Source of the DNA: Antedon mediterranea
Taxonomy: Eukaryota > Echinodermata > Crinoidea > Comatulida > Antedonidae
Direction: 5' to 3'
Assembly: GCF_964355755.1 (NCBI RefSeq)
Contig: NC_092680.1
Location: 20,437,001 to 20,501,000, forward strand
DNA: 64,000 nt
Shown here piece after piece: positions 23,593-35,457 of this stretch; positions within the stretch are counted from its first letter, which is position 1, and every line of letters starts with the position of its first letter. The notes below the pieces were generated by a model. The model ran no database searches. It worked only from the letters and a program-made list of their open reading frames with translations, and was not told where the DNA came from. The position numbers and the translations under genes were made by a program.

Positions 23593-24318
23593 TCATCCAA
23601 TCAATAATGCATTTTTGCAAGAATTGTTTTTAAGAACTTATCGTATTATAAAAATTGGTTGTTATTTCTCTCGATATCTTAGCGTGCATTGAAGTAATAA
23701 AAAGCCAATACATTAATATCAAGGTCAAAATCAAGTTAATTATATTTAATGACTGTTGAATATAAACTTCAGATTTTGAAACTATCCGAAAATGATTCTA
23801 CAAGCATGAAATTTAATTATAAAATGTTACGCTAGTAATTGAGGCATCAGGTGGTATATTCGCTATACTGATTGGTTCTCCACATTATACCAAGCTGCTG
23901 TCATGACGCTTGTGGAAAATACAATATATATATATATGTATATACAAATATAACCAACGCTATGAATTCACATCTCATTAGAACCTCCGCAGCGGAAACC
24001 TACAAAAATATCGGTCGTATGGAATTTGCCTCAATTATTTTTAGGTAATACTGTATACTGTATAGAAATACGTTTGTGACAAATTAAACATCCGAAATCA
24101 CAAACGTTGATGTGAATTGGTCTTTGTCACCTTTTATATTGTTAATTTATTTCATCTATTGGTTTTGTTTTTTTTATAATTGTTATTCAGTTTTACTGTA
24201 AAGATGTTGGGTGAATATAATTGAAATGTGTTTTAACTAGTCTCATTGGCACGCGATTTTTATACCGTAAATTATTATAATTTTATTGGAAAATTATCTG
24301 CATAATTTACTAACTTTT
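23593..24318. other. Intergenic, no gene seen
   Basis: AT-rich; short (TA)n tract near 23923-23944. Nothing else recognised. Confidence 0.3.
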
Positions 24319-24827
24319 GTGGCGATAACCGTCTTTCTGGTGATAACCGTCCTAGTGGTGATAACCGTCTTTGTGGTGATAACCGTCTTTGTGGTGATAA
24401 TCGTCTTTGTGGTGATAATCGTCTTTGTGGTGATAACCATCCTAGTGGTGATAGCTGTCTTAGTCGGGATAATACCGGTAACCGTCTTATTGTGGTGATA
24501 ACCGTATTTGTGGTGATAACCGTCCTAGTGGTGATAACCGTCCTACTGGTGATATTTGATAACCGTCTTTGTGGGGATAACCGTTTTTGTGGCGATAACC
24601 GTCTTGGTGGTGATAGCCGTCCTAGTGGTGATAACAGTCTTTGTAGTGATAACCGTCTTTGTGGGGATAACCGTCTTTGTGGGGAAACTGTTTTTGTGGC
24701 GATAACCGTCTTGGTGGTGATAGTCGTCCTAGTGGTGATAACCATCTTTGTGGCGATAACCGGCGTTCTAGTGGTGATAACCGTCCTAGTGGTGATAACC
24801 GTCCTATAGTGGTGATAACCGTCTTTG
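24319..24827. repeat. 18-bp minisatellite immediately upstream of R5
   Basis: About 28 degenerate units of GTGGTGATAACCGTC(C/T)TN, period 18. Because 18 is a multiple of 3, stop-free frames run on both strands, but these are by-products. The last unit merges into TTTTCATTTTTGTAACAG, the predicted acceptor of the R5 coding exon. Confidence 0.9.
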
Positions 24828-24848
24828 TTTTCATTTTTGTAACAGGCA

Positions 24849-25841
24849 ATGGCATCAACGACGAGCTCGATGACAACGTATCCACAAGACGACCTTGAAG
24901 ATCCGGTCGCCTTGATAATAATCCGCTGGCTGGTAACTACAGTTGGAGTCATTGTCAATTTTCTTGTTATGTTTGTCTTCATCTACAACAAAACCTACAA
25001 AAAGTCTCTGTCTCATGCACTGCTGCTTCATCAAACGACGGTCGACATGCTGGGCTGCTGTATGTTCCTTATATATTATAATAACGATGCACCCGAAGGC
25101 AAAAATGGAACCTTATTTTGTAAAAGCCGGTTCCTTTACTGGTACTTATCAGCAACATCTTCATACAACCTCGTTATGGTGACGATCGAACGCTACGTTG
25201 CTGTTGTTCATCCTATTGCGTACAGACAGCGAAGTTTTAATCGAAGAAAAGTGACCACACTCATCATACCTCATACATGTGGTGTGATTGCGGCATTTAT
25301 TGTCTTAATTATTGGGGATGTTAATCCGGAGAGCAAAGGAGAATGCAAATACTATTATTCAAGTGATCTTACCGCACTGCTGTCTGCCGTGTTTATCTTT
25401 ACAATGTACTGGTTACTTCCGGTCATTGTAATAGTGTATTGTTATACCCGTATACTACTAAATTTAAGGAAGATGGCGAAAATCCGAAATACAACCAACG
25501 AACCGCGGACAGGCAATGCGGGTGGCCAACTGAAAGGAACTCAACGCAATATGATATTAACCCTAGTTTTAGTGGCCATTGCCTTTCTTGTGACTGTAAC
25601 ACCAAACTTCACTCTCTACATGGTGTACAACATATGTAGATGTTTCGAATTCAGTTCTATAATTCTGCATGAAATAACCGTACTATTGAACGCTAGCAAC
25701 CTGTGCATTAATCCCTTTATTTACTGTTTTACTTTCACAGAATTTAAACGCGGGATCACAAAAATTCGAAACGACATTACCGGCCGGCAGGATCTGTCCA
25801 GCTTTCATGATGAAAACCAAACCCAATCCATTACAATGTAA
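24849..25841 (+). CDS. Rhodopsin-like GPCR R5
   Basis: Class A receptor, 330 residues from ATG 24849. Seen: TM1 N37, ICL1 YKKS, TM2 D66 (HQTTVDMLGCC), TM3 C91 (FCKSR), E114-R115-Y116, ECL2 C166 (GECKY), TM6 VTVTPN, NPFIY at 288-292 and a polar C-tail of about 38 residues. TTTTTGTAACAG ends 3 nt before the ATG and is a plausible splice acceptor, so a non-coding first exon is expected. An 18-bp minisatellite abuts that acceptor. Closest relative in the window is R1 (shared YNNDAP, CKSR and GECKY segments) although R1 lies 24 kb away on the other strand. Ligand unknown. Confidence 0.92.
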   Translation: MASTTSSMTTYPQDDLEDPVALIIIRWLVTTVGVIVNFLVMFVFIYNKTYKKSLSHALLLHQTTVDMLGCCMFLIYYNNDAPEGKNGTLFCKSRFLYWYLSATSSYNLVMVTIERYVAVVHPIAYRQRSFNRRKVTTLIIPHTCGVIAAFIVLIIGDVNPESKGECKYYYSSDLTALLSAVFIFTMYWLLPVIVIVYCYTRILLNLRKMAKIRNTTNEPRTGNAGGQLKGTQRNMILTLVLVAIAFLVTVTPNFTLYMVYNICRCFEFSSIILHEITVLLNASNLCINPFIYCFTFTEFKRGITKIRNDITGRQDLSSFHDENQTQSITM

Positions 25842-28196
25842 TTGTTATTTAAAAGCACACGTTATTAATTACCATATAATCATAAATGAATGTAATGATT
25901 ATGATGTTGGTATATTTTATTGTAAATTTAAGAAAAATTCGATATGTGAAATTAATTAATTATTACTTTCATAATTTAAGGGTTTTTTTTTTATAAATAC
26001 AAATATGTTGTAAATTAATTCCGTAATGTTCATAGAAGTATTATGATCATTTTTTAGTGGAGGAACGTCATTGACAGATTCAATATCAAGCATCTAAGCC
26101 GAATAAAAAAATATATCTTGATTAAAATGTTACATATTATAACGTATCCTTGATCTCAATGATGAAATATTGCTTCAATTTATGCAATAAACATTATCTC
26201 ATTTTATGTACATTTTTCTATGTTTTTATAATTGTATACCAGATACAGAGGGATATGCTATGTTATTAACACATATCGATGATCGTTTGAAAACAAATTT
26301 TTTTAAAGAGTTCAAAGAACATTGTTAATAAAGTCTCTGTTGTTATTCAGATTGGTTCTTAACCATGGTTATAGTTATGACGTTCACGCACATGCGCAGT
26401 ACATGATAAATAATATGATTAATGTATATAGACATTTTAAACATAGTAGTGTGTATACTGTTTACTTGCTTGATGATGTTTGGTGATTAGAAAGCTTTTA
26501 GCTTATGTGACCCATCGCATGTCATTTAATTACCAGTTTTCTTTTCTGTTGACTGACGTTTTGGGGGATCCAATAGACAATGTGGCCCTATGTAAAATAT
26601 TGGGGTGGAGGGGCCGGCGGGGGATGGAAATAGTTGTTGAAAAAAAGAATAAATTTATAAATGTGAAATAACAAATTTCCAAGGAATGTAATTGGTCCAA
26701 TAGTTATTAAGAAGAGTTTTAAAACTATTAAAGCATTGGTCATTACAGTGTGTTTTGTTCTATTCGGACATAAGGACATTATACAGTGTCAGATACGGTG
26801 ACTGTATTTTAAGCCTATGTGATAGACTTGGGTGATACAGGTGTTACATGTGATAATGTGATAATATGTAATGGGATTTGCTTATGATATCTGTACCGAT
26901 AATAGACTAAAATTTCAGATAATGTCTAGTGTAACCGATGAGTATTACGTCACACCCTTAAATGTTATGATTGTCGTGCAAGGCTGAAATCTATGAAGAT
27001 TTAATTATTATTTATTTCTAAAATTGAAAAATGTTTAATCGAGGAATTAACTGCTGTATTAATTAGTTTGAAATAGAAATTAATTTCTTATTTTGTTAAA
27101 AAAAACAGGTTTAAGGCTCTGGCATTTTGACTGGATGTTGTTACATAACGTGTTGATTACTTGTTGTTTCAATGGTTACGGTATTATATAAGTACGATGA
27201 TGATGTAAACAGGATGTGAGTGTACATATAGTAAATTAATGTACTATACATACGTCATACATACATACGTCATACATACATACGTCATACATACATACGT
27301 CATTTCAAACATAGAATGTAAAACACATAATAACATGTTTATCGCACATTGTGAATTGGTAATTTATTTCGAAGAGAATTTACACAAAATAAATGTTCAT
27401 TTAACAAAGATGTTGTTTTACTTCTTGTTTTGCAATTAGAGTGTCTGTATAGTTAGTACCGTTCTTGTAGATATTGTAGGCTATACAACACAATACAGTT
27501 AGATTGTAGATGTTTTGTACCTACGTTTCGGCATTGTTCTGAATTAACTAACAAGAATTGTGTTCAATGCTTGGTTTTTACTTGCCTGTATTATGTGTTA
27601 CTATTATTGTATGTTTCTAGCAGAAATTCCAATAAATAAATAATTAACAAATTATTGTTGATATAAAGTTTGCGGTACACCATGTTCTGAAAAGAACTGT
27701 AGAGTTTCTCGACGTTTTGATCAACAAACGTCCGCAGGAGTGAGCATATAGTTATTTATAAATAATTACTATTCATAAACTCTAGATTATAAAATCCATA
27801 ATAGAAAACGTATTTTAATAGAACATTCTAAACAGTATTGGTTTGCGGTACATCAACGTAAACTGTCTTTCGGCGGATAGCACTACCGGTATCTTTTACA
27901 GATATTTGCAATTATTACACTCTTATAGGACATTTGCTTCGTATACAGTAGGTTGTCTCACAAACGTCGATAAAAGTAACATTACTCAGTCAGGCGAAAA
28001 ATAGAAAAACTTTGCCTACTTTCTAGGATTTTTATCAGATAATCTATATTGTTTTGTAGCATTACCACAGTGCTGATTTTTCTATATTCTCCCTAACTGT
28101 ATTTAAAAATCGAGTTTTTGTTATGGAAATTGTTTGAATTGTTACTTAATATTAAGCAATTCTTATAGAATTAAAATTTAAGTTAATAATGAATAA
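25842..28196. other. Intergenic downstream of R5; 16-bp microsatellite inside
   Basis: No gene recognised. At 27245-27305 ACATACGTCATACATA repeats with period 16, about four units. The rest is AT-rich and shows nothing named. Confidence 0.4.
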
Positions 28197-28920
28197 TTAA
28201 AGATGTATTGTCCTCACAAAACATGAACAATGAAGAATAATTAAATTAGACATTGAATAGGTTATTTTGTAGGATGAAGAAGACGTCTGTAAAAATTAAG
28301 TATACACTTACACTTATACGAAAATTCATCTATCGACTTATCATCGTCCGATTTGGACAGATCAATATTAAAGTCTCCTAGCAGAATACATTGATGTTTA
28401 TCTATTTTAATAGAATTAAGAACATTTATTAACCCGTTGTGAAATTCATGTATACTAGTGTTTGGCTTTCTATAAATAACACTTACAATAATAAAGTTAT
28501 TACCATCTGAAACCTCTAACCACAAAGATTCAGTATTTGGAACAGTATAGGGAAGAACTTTATATTTAATTGAAGAGTGAATATATGCAGCAACCCCACC
28601 GCCTCTACTATTTTCCCGACAGTTATGTTCAAGAGAATAAGAATTTAAATGCAATAATTCTGGATTGTCTATTTTCCATGTCTCTGAAACTCCAATAATT
28701 TTAAATTTTCATTGTACTTTCATTGTAAAGTACATTGGCTGGCAGCCAATTTGACTATTTTTTTTGCTTTAAATTACAGTTTCTTCAGGTAAATCATTTT
28801 TTTGTTGGATCTAATTTTTTTATAATTTTTTTGTAGATAACTATTTGTGACATTAAAATGGCATATTCAACAAAAAATGTTTAAATAATTATTTTTTTGA
28901 GGGGAACAATACATCTTTAA
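28197..28920. mobile_element. GTATTGTCCCC-type MITE carrying a LINE fragment
   Basis: Terminal inverted repeats TTAAAGATGTATTGTCC (28197) and GGGGAACAATACATCTTTAA (28901-28920). Outer parts match the uninterrupted copy at 46429-46784. The centre is replaced by 28274-28710, a LINE endonuclease fragment. Confidence 0.8.
28274..28710 (-). pseudogene. LINE endonuclease-domain fragment inside the MITE
   Basis: Minus-strand frame with APE-type endonuclease motifs: GVSETW, a GGGVAAY block, VSVIYRKPN, and the catalytic LLGDFNIDL. Family: Jockey/CR1-like LINE. Both LINE ends are missing: no RT, no 3' UTR and no poly(A). The fragment is bounded on both sides by MITE sequence, so it looks captured or heavily deleted. 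Confidence 0.8.
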
Positions 28921-30766
28921 GTTGAATTTATATAGAAAAAATTTCCATTTTTCCATTACAGTATAGCTGCAAAATGGTATTTTAAATGTTAAAATGTTTG
29001 TCAATGACACAACATTCATTAATATCAACTTATTATTTTCGTAAGTATATAGTCTCAGTGACTTTTTTTTCGCGTCAAATAGACGAAAATATGACTACGC
29101 ATGCGCATTAGTGAACGATTCGAATTGGAATACTTTTTAATTTAGTGAACAGCAGCGTATCAGTGTCAAATTAAATTATCACACACAAAATAATCACTAA
29201 GGTTTCAATTAGTAGGCCTACCATCGTTATGTAATCATTATTACAATGATTGTTGTCAGTGACGTGGTAAACTAGAACATTGATGGAGCAGGATTCCAAT
29301 TACCTTGGATACATTAATTGGTCAATATAATTATTGTAAAGACCTAACCTACGTCACCACCGATTTAAGATATATGGAAAATATATATGATTGTCCCCAG
29401 TGTGCACTTTTAAAGAAATGTAATTATGCCAAAAAGAACGTCAGACACTAGCTACTTAGTCAATTTACTATCAACCGATCGCGCGGAGCACAGACAGGTT
29501 GAAGTTCGAAGAACAATCTCAAACTGAAAAAAATTAAAGCGACGCAATACAATTTTAATTGCACGTGAGCGCGTAATTTATTGCATATTACAATATTTTT
29601 ATTTTACAGTTACTTTTGTTTTTTTAATTATCATAAATTGAATTTTTATTTTTAACAGAGTTTCATAAAAATCGTGCGTAAGTTACCGCGGATCAACTCT
29701 GACGTCATCCATCATACCAGTATTAGGACAATTTCAGATCAGGTTCTAAACGCTTACAAAGTTACAAAATGTTCTAATTGCAAGTTGAAGAGAAATGCTA
29801 TGAAGAAAATAAATACATAACAAGAACGAATAAAATATCTTTTAAGAATTCATCGCATTTGCATATAAGCGTAGGGTAAACGGTATAAAAACACACTTGA
29901 CAGTCTGAAACTGAGTTAAGTTACGGATAGTCAATCGTTTATTTTTTTGTAAGTGAAACTTCTGCTGAAGTTGATTAAAACTACACAATGGTCTAATTCA
30001 AATTAAGTCTGATTTTATTAATCTTCCCTTTTCGTGATTTTGAGGGATAATTTCATTAAACAATTGGCCGAAATCTCAATCACTAGATCTCCAGTTGTAG
30101 ACAATTTACAGCGATTACTTGTTTTGTCTTATGTAGGTTCGACCCACTTTTATTTCTTCATCAATAAAATGTTCGTTTGCAATGCATTGCACTTGATTAA
30201 TGTAATATTACAATACAATACAACTGACATTAAATAACTTTCAATATATCTTATATCTCACTCCTATAACCATTGTATTTTTATATATAATAGTAAGGAA
30301 AGAAGAAAAACAATTATTTCCTCTATTTTATACACTTTTACATTATTACGGTTAGTGCATCAAGTAAGTAAATCTGATGCACTATGCCCAGTGTTTAATC
30401 CTTGACAGTGTACGTATAATTTAGCACAGCGATTACTTTGTCTAAAGCGATCGATCTCTCCTTTTTGTGAAGTTATGTAAGAATTGTAATTAATAGACTA
30501 GATTTCCATGTTCCAACGAACATGAATCCAGTCAGATGAACTTTGTGACCTTTCAATGCTCATGATAGACAGCTGTCATAACTCTAATAGCAACTATTAA
30601 TTACCACAACGTTCTTAGTACACATGAATAACTGTAGGCCCAACCTTTAATTTGAAATGTTGAACATATTTAATAGGCCTAGGCATATATAAAGATTGGG
30701 CCTATGTTTACCAGTACTAATGTTATGGTCTAATAAAAATCAACTTATTGACTGCTTTACACTTAT
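28921..30766. other. Intergenic with one degraded MITE piece
   Basis: No gene seen. About 29950-30050 resembles the right half of the GTATTGTCCCC MITE family (compare 36105-36225). The rest is unassigned. Confidence 0.4.
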
Positions 30767-30870
30767 TAAAGCCTGGTTTCCATACATTCGCTACACGACA
30801 GAGCGTAGCGATTCTATGGAAACGCTAGAATTTATCGGGGATCTAGTACTCGAGCGCTAAATATTCTTTG

Positions 30871-33185
30871 TAGTCCAGATCCCTATGTATTTTCGAGTGC
30901 AGATCATGGGGAAAGTGTAAACATTGTGTTTTATGAATATTTGAATCATGCTGGTTATAAAAACCCATGTTGTCAAATTTCTAAAATTCATCTTTGACCT
31001 CTGACCTCAATTTGAATGTTTTGACCCATTGAAAACAAAAGGGTCATATCTTTGCAACACGTAGATTAAATGAAATAATTTTAGTGTCAAATTATTTGGG
31101 AGATGCATATTAATATTCGTTCTAATGGAAAAGTTTGTCCAAAAATGGCTGGAAGTATGATTTTTGGCATGTTTGACCTTTGACCTACATATCATATAAC
31201 TCCGTAACTAACAATTGGACAAACTTTAAACAGGGCTCAAATTAATCTGTAGGTATATGTTTCTATTCAGTCTAATAAGAACTTTTTCAAGAAAATGACC
31301 CGAAATATTTTTATTGACCTTTGACCTGTACTGGTAGAACACATTTCTATAATCTCAAAAACTATTGGCCGTAAAATGGTTGTTTTTGTGAAATGGTTCG
31401 AAAAATTTACATTTATATGTTGTATAATAACAACATTTGTTAGAAATGTAAAAGAAATTTATTTATGATCACTAACTTTGTAATTTATTAACATCACTAG
31501 CATTTGGTATAATATTAAAATGTGTTATATTTGCTGATTTTAAGCACTTCACATGAATTTATCAGAATTATGTGTATTTAATATAAAGTTTATTTTTTTT
31601 TATATAAAGAAAATTTAATTATCTATCAAATAAGACTATTTTCAAATTATTATGGCTAAAACTTAATTAGATACGGGCAAAAAAGTGTATTTTTACTTGT
31701 GTGAACAGCGCCCTCAATCTTCATTTTTTTCCCAAAAATACCACATTTTTATGTGGTTTCCTGAACTTAACAGGTTATAACTTTGTTTTAAAGACTTTTT
31801 ACAGTAACCTGTAATTTACATACTACTTTTATAACGTACTAGGTCAGTTTCTGAAAAAAATTGAGAAAAATATTTCGATAGCTTGATATTTTTGTTGAAG
31901 TTACTACATGATACACACCAAAAAATATTTTAATTTTGAGCTAAAAGTCCATCTTTTTGGTTTAATAAAAGCTATCTAGCAGATATTAATACACAAAATT
32001 CATATTTTATTGGATAGATATTATGATTATCTTTCCAATAAAATATGCTGTTTGTGTAAGAATGGCTGAACAAGATTATCGTACTGGACGAAAAAGATGG
32101 ATTTTTAGCACAAAATCAAAATCTTTTTTAGCGTGCACCATGTAATAACCTCAAGAAAAATATCAAGCTATAAAAATATTGTTTCCATTTTATCTCGGTA
32201 TCTTACTTAGTATATGGTAGAAGGTGTATGCAAGTTACACGTCACTGACAACAAATCTTTTAAAAAGTTACAACCAGCTAAGTTTATGAAATCACATAAA
32301 AATGTGGTATTTTGAGGGAAAAAATAAAGATTGAGGGCGCTGTTCACACAAGTAAAAATACACTTTTTTGCCCGTATCTAATTAAGTTTTAGCCATAATA
32401 ATTTGAAAATAGTCTTATTTGATAGATAATTAAATTTTCCTTATATATAAAAAAAAACTTTATATTAAATACACATAATTCTGATAAATTCATGTGATGT
32501 GCTTAAAATCAGCAAATATAATACATTTTAATATTATAACAAATGCTAGTGATGTTAATAAATTACAAAGTTAGTGATCATAAATAAAATTCTTTTACAT
32601 TTCTAACAACTGCTGTTATTATACAACATATAAATGTAAATTTTTCGAACCATTTCACAAAAACAACCATTTTACGGCCAATAGTTTTTGAGATTATAGA
32701 AATGTGTACTACCAGTACAGGTCAAAGGTCAATAAAAATATTTTGGGTCATTTTCTTGAAAAAGTTCTTATTAGACTGAATAGAAACATATACCTACAGA
32801 TTAATTTGAGCCCTATTTAAAGTTTGTCCAACTGTTAGTTACGGAGTTATATGATATGTAGGTCAAAGGTCAAATATGCCAAAAATCATACTTCCAGCCA
32901 TTTTTGGACAAACTTTTCCATTAGAACGAATATTAATATGCATCTCCCAAATAATTTGACACTAAAATTATTTCATTTAATCTACGTGTTGCAAAGATAT
33001 GACCATTTTGTTTTCAATGGGTCAAAACATTCAAATTGAGGTCAGAGGTCAAAGATGAATTTTAGAAATTTGACAACATGGGTTTTTATAACCAGCATGA
33101 TTCAAATATTCATAAAACATAATGTTTACACTTTCCCCATGATCTGCACACGAAGGCACTTTTTTTGACATAGGGATCTGGACTA
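30871..33185. repeat. 2.3-kb near-perfect palindrome (inverted repeat, arms about 1.15 kb)
   Basis: Left arm begins TAGTCCAGATCCCTATGT; right arm ends ACATAGGGATCTGGACTA. Features pair across the axis at about 32028: CTTTGACCTCTGACCTC (30992) with its complement (33035), GAACAGCGCCCTCAATC (31705) with GATTGAGGGCGCTGTTC (32330). The centre is a short hairpin (ATTTTATTGGA...TCCAATAAAAT). The mirrored 62-codon frames at 31007 and 32851 are the same sequence on opposite arms and are not genes. Confidence 0.9.
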
Positions 33186-33205
33186 TTGGTACGCGTATAC
33201 GATTC

Positions 33206-33903
33206 TACGGTGGCTGATTTCCGCCAAAGAAAAAAATTACTTTATAATAATACGGCGTTATAACGCCCTTATTAGGGCGTTATAACGCCCTAATTTAGGG
33301 CGTTATAACGCCCTAAATATACAATCTGTTCACACGTACATGCGCAGTACCTCTCGGCGCATTCACAGATTTTAGAAAGTCACGTGGTACATTACTGGCC
33401 ATCTTTGTGTCCAACTATTCCTATGTTGTGTATGGAGTCGAGTCATGTGCTTAAAAAATGTATAACATTCACAAGGTTTTAAATATAAAAACAATCAATT
33501 TGTTTAAAGGTTTTTGTTAAGATAACGCAATCTTAAAGTTACTGCAAAGATGATTTTAAACAACAAAATGTAAAAACAATGCATTACTATAGAGAATCGC
33601 TGTACAAAATAAACGCGTAGAGCCAGCCAGAGCCGTTAAATTAAATGGGTTAAAGCTATTTTTTTTTTTTTAAATCATCAAAAAATAATGTTATTATTGT
33701 TTTAACAAAAACCTTTAAACAAATTGATTCAATCCATTCAAAGTCGCAACTCTTTATGGCTCTGGGTTTGTTGATGTACTACGCATGTGCATGTACGTGT
33801 GAACGGATTGTATAATTAGGGCGTTATAACACGCCCTAATAAGGGCGTTATAACGCCGTATTATTATATAAAAAAAAAATTCTTTGGCGGAAATCAGCCA
33901 CCG
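33206..33903. mobile_element. Fold-back element with GGGCGTTATAACGCCC subrepeats and 8-bp target duplication
   Basis: 698 bp. TIRs start TACGGTGGCTGATTTCCGCC and end GGCGGAAATCAGCCACCG. Inside each end are palindromic GGCGTTATAACGCCC units (three or four on the left, two on the right), then CAATCTGTTCACACGTACATG and its complement, then AGGTTTTTGTTAA and TTAACAAAAACCT. TACGATTC at 33198-33205 is repeated at 33904-33911, an 8-bp target duplication as in hAT-type insertions. No transposase. Confidence 0.8.
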
Positions 33904-34063
33904 TACGATTCATCGCCGACACAATCGGCAAAGTTGAACATGGTTGAACTTTGCCGATTTGACTGCGATGAATCGGGGACTCTTCCCGATTGCGTCGGCG
34001 ACATCTGCGCGTGTAGCGATTTTAATGGAAACGCTGTAGCGATTTTAATGGAAACCAGGCTTA

Positions 34064-34601
34064 CGCTAGCCGAAAATATTCACCTCACAAATCGATGTAT
34101 CGCCGTCTCCATAAAGTAAATTCCATTACATCTAGCAGCTTAAAAATAATGTCTGTGACAACACACAAATTCAGTTTGTCGCCCCTGGAGTACAAAAAGA
34201 ACCCAACTAATTTCTAAAATCTTATTGGCTCTTTTCCAAAAATGTTTGGACATGTAGTTCTCGATAAAATGCAAATAAATTCAGTTTACTTGTTACTTCA
34301 AGACTGCTCGCCGGCGTTTGAACATTTTTTCCTATCTTTTAACACTAGCCGGTCTGAAAATAATTTCAAGTTTGTTATTAATTTCTGAAGTTAGGCCTGA
34401 TACTAAAGCAAAGTTTATGGTCTCAAAATATATACCTACCAACACCGAAAAATCCAGAATTGTAGGCGTTATCGTGCTAACTAACATACAAACAATACAA
34501 GTAGTATTTTTACTTGGCAACATTTTATTTTGCCAAGTTTAAATAGACACATTTGGTGGTACTAAAAAACTAGTTATCAACTAATAATAGTCTCATTTGA
34601 C
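34064..34601. other. Intergenic, no gene seen
   Basis: AT-rich, nothing recognised; a 74-codon frame at 34318 has no visible family signature. Confidence 0.3.
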
Positions 34602-34765
34602 TTAAGCGTGGTTCCCACTAGCGACGCAACGCAAGCTGGACGTAAAGCAACGCATGGCTTATTCGCTTGTGATTGCTAACTGTCTATAACTTTTCTTGTG
34701 ATTGGTCAATTCACTTGCGTTGCGTTACGTCCTTGCGTTGCGTTGCTAGTGGGAACCACGCTTAA
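34602..34765. mobile_element. Short inverted-repeat element (MITE), AAGCGTGGTTCCC type
   Basis: 164 bp: TTAAGCGTGGTTCCCACTAG at the left, CTAGTGGGAACCACGCTTAA at the right, then GCGACGCAACGCAAG and CTTGCGTTGCGTTGC. Ends in TTAA on both sides, so TSD and TIR cannot be separated. Confidence 0.85.
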
Positions 34766-35389
34766 CAATGGAACAGCAACGTGAAAAACAAGCGGGTGGA
34801 TTTTAAAAGAAATAGTATTTTTTAAACTACTCGTATATAAAAATCCGGTACATTAAATCAAGTTATGTTTTAAAAATTACAAATCACAAATTATAAGCCT
34901 TTTGGACAAGTAGTTCTCGAGAAAATAAAATTTCAGTTTACTTGTTACTTTAAGACCTGCTCACTGGCTTTTGAAAATTATTTGTGAAGTTTTAAAAACA
35001 AATTTTCTTGAATTTCAATAGTCATAGTGCGTATTAACGTTTAACGTGAGGTGCGCGTGAAAAAATCTGCGCACTTAAAATTGCCTGAAACGTACTCTAA
35101 TTTCTCGAAATAAATTTGACAATTTTGAAAATTGTAAGCGCGCGTACGCATGCGTTATATGCGCTATGCACGTAATTGTACTGCCAAATGAGGAAATATG
35201 AGCTCAAATCTACGAGTACCAAATTGTATTTAATTGTGATTCATGCTTGTGAAGATATGATTAAATCGTGCGTAGACCACGTATCGTAATTCTTGATTGC
35301 GCACCGTGAAAAACATAACCACATCGAGTCCTGGTCATAAGGAATATACTCTGAAAATTTGACTTAGCTAGATGAAACTGTGTCAAGAC
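34766..35389. other. Intergenic, no gene seen
   Basis: AT-rich with a GCGCGTACGCATGCG patch near 35135; no gene or repeat recognised. Confidence 0.3.
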
Positions 35390-35457
35390 AAGGCCATATA
35401 TAAGTTAGTGTTTACCGACCGACCAATCGACCGACATAGTGAGCTGTAGAGACTAAA
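35390..35457. repeat. Dispersed GGCCATATA / CCGACC-type repeat, copy C (short)
   Basis: AAGGCCATATA then directly GTTAGTGTTTACCGACC and GTGAGCTGTAGAG, ending GACTAAAAA. The internal AGTCGCGTGC block and the hairpin are deleted. It abuts the receptor pseudogene exactly. Confidence 0.65.

Larger units (their letters stand above)
30767..34063. mobile_element. Outer inverted-repeat element holding two fold-back elements
   Basis: TTAAAGCCTGGTTTCCAT at 30766-30785 is matched by ATGGAAACCAGGCTTA at 34048-34063. Just inside, both ends contain GTAGCGATT...ATGGAAACGCT. This is a likely MITE expanded by insertion of the elements at 30871-33185 and 33206-33903. No coding frame of any length fits a transposase. 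Confidence 0.6.

Noticed and set aside
24275-24982. Long frames on both strands upstream of R5
   Set aside because: Produced by the 18-bp period of the minisatellite; the same units stay open on both strands.
31007-33039. Two near-identical 62-codon frames on opposite strands
   Set aside because: They are the same stretch on the two arms of the palindrome and show no coding signature.
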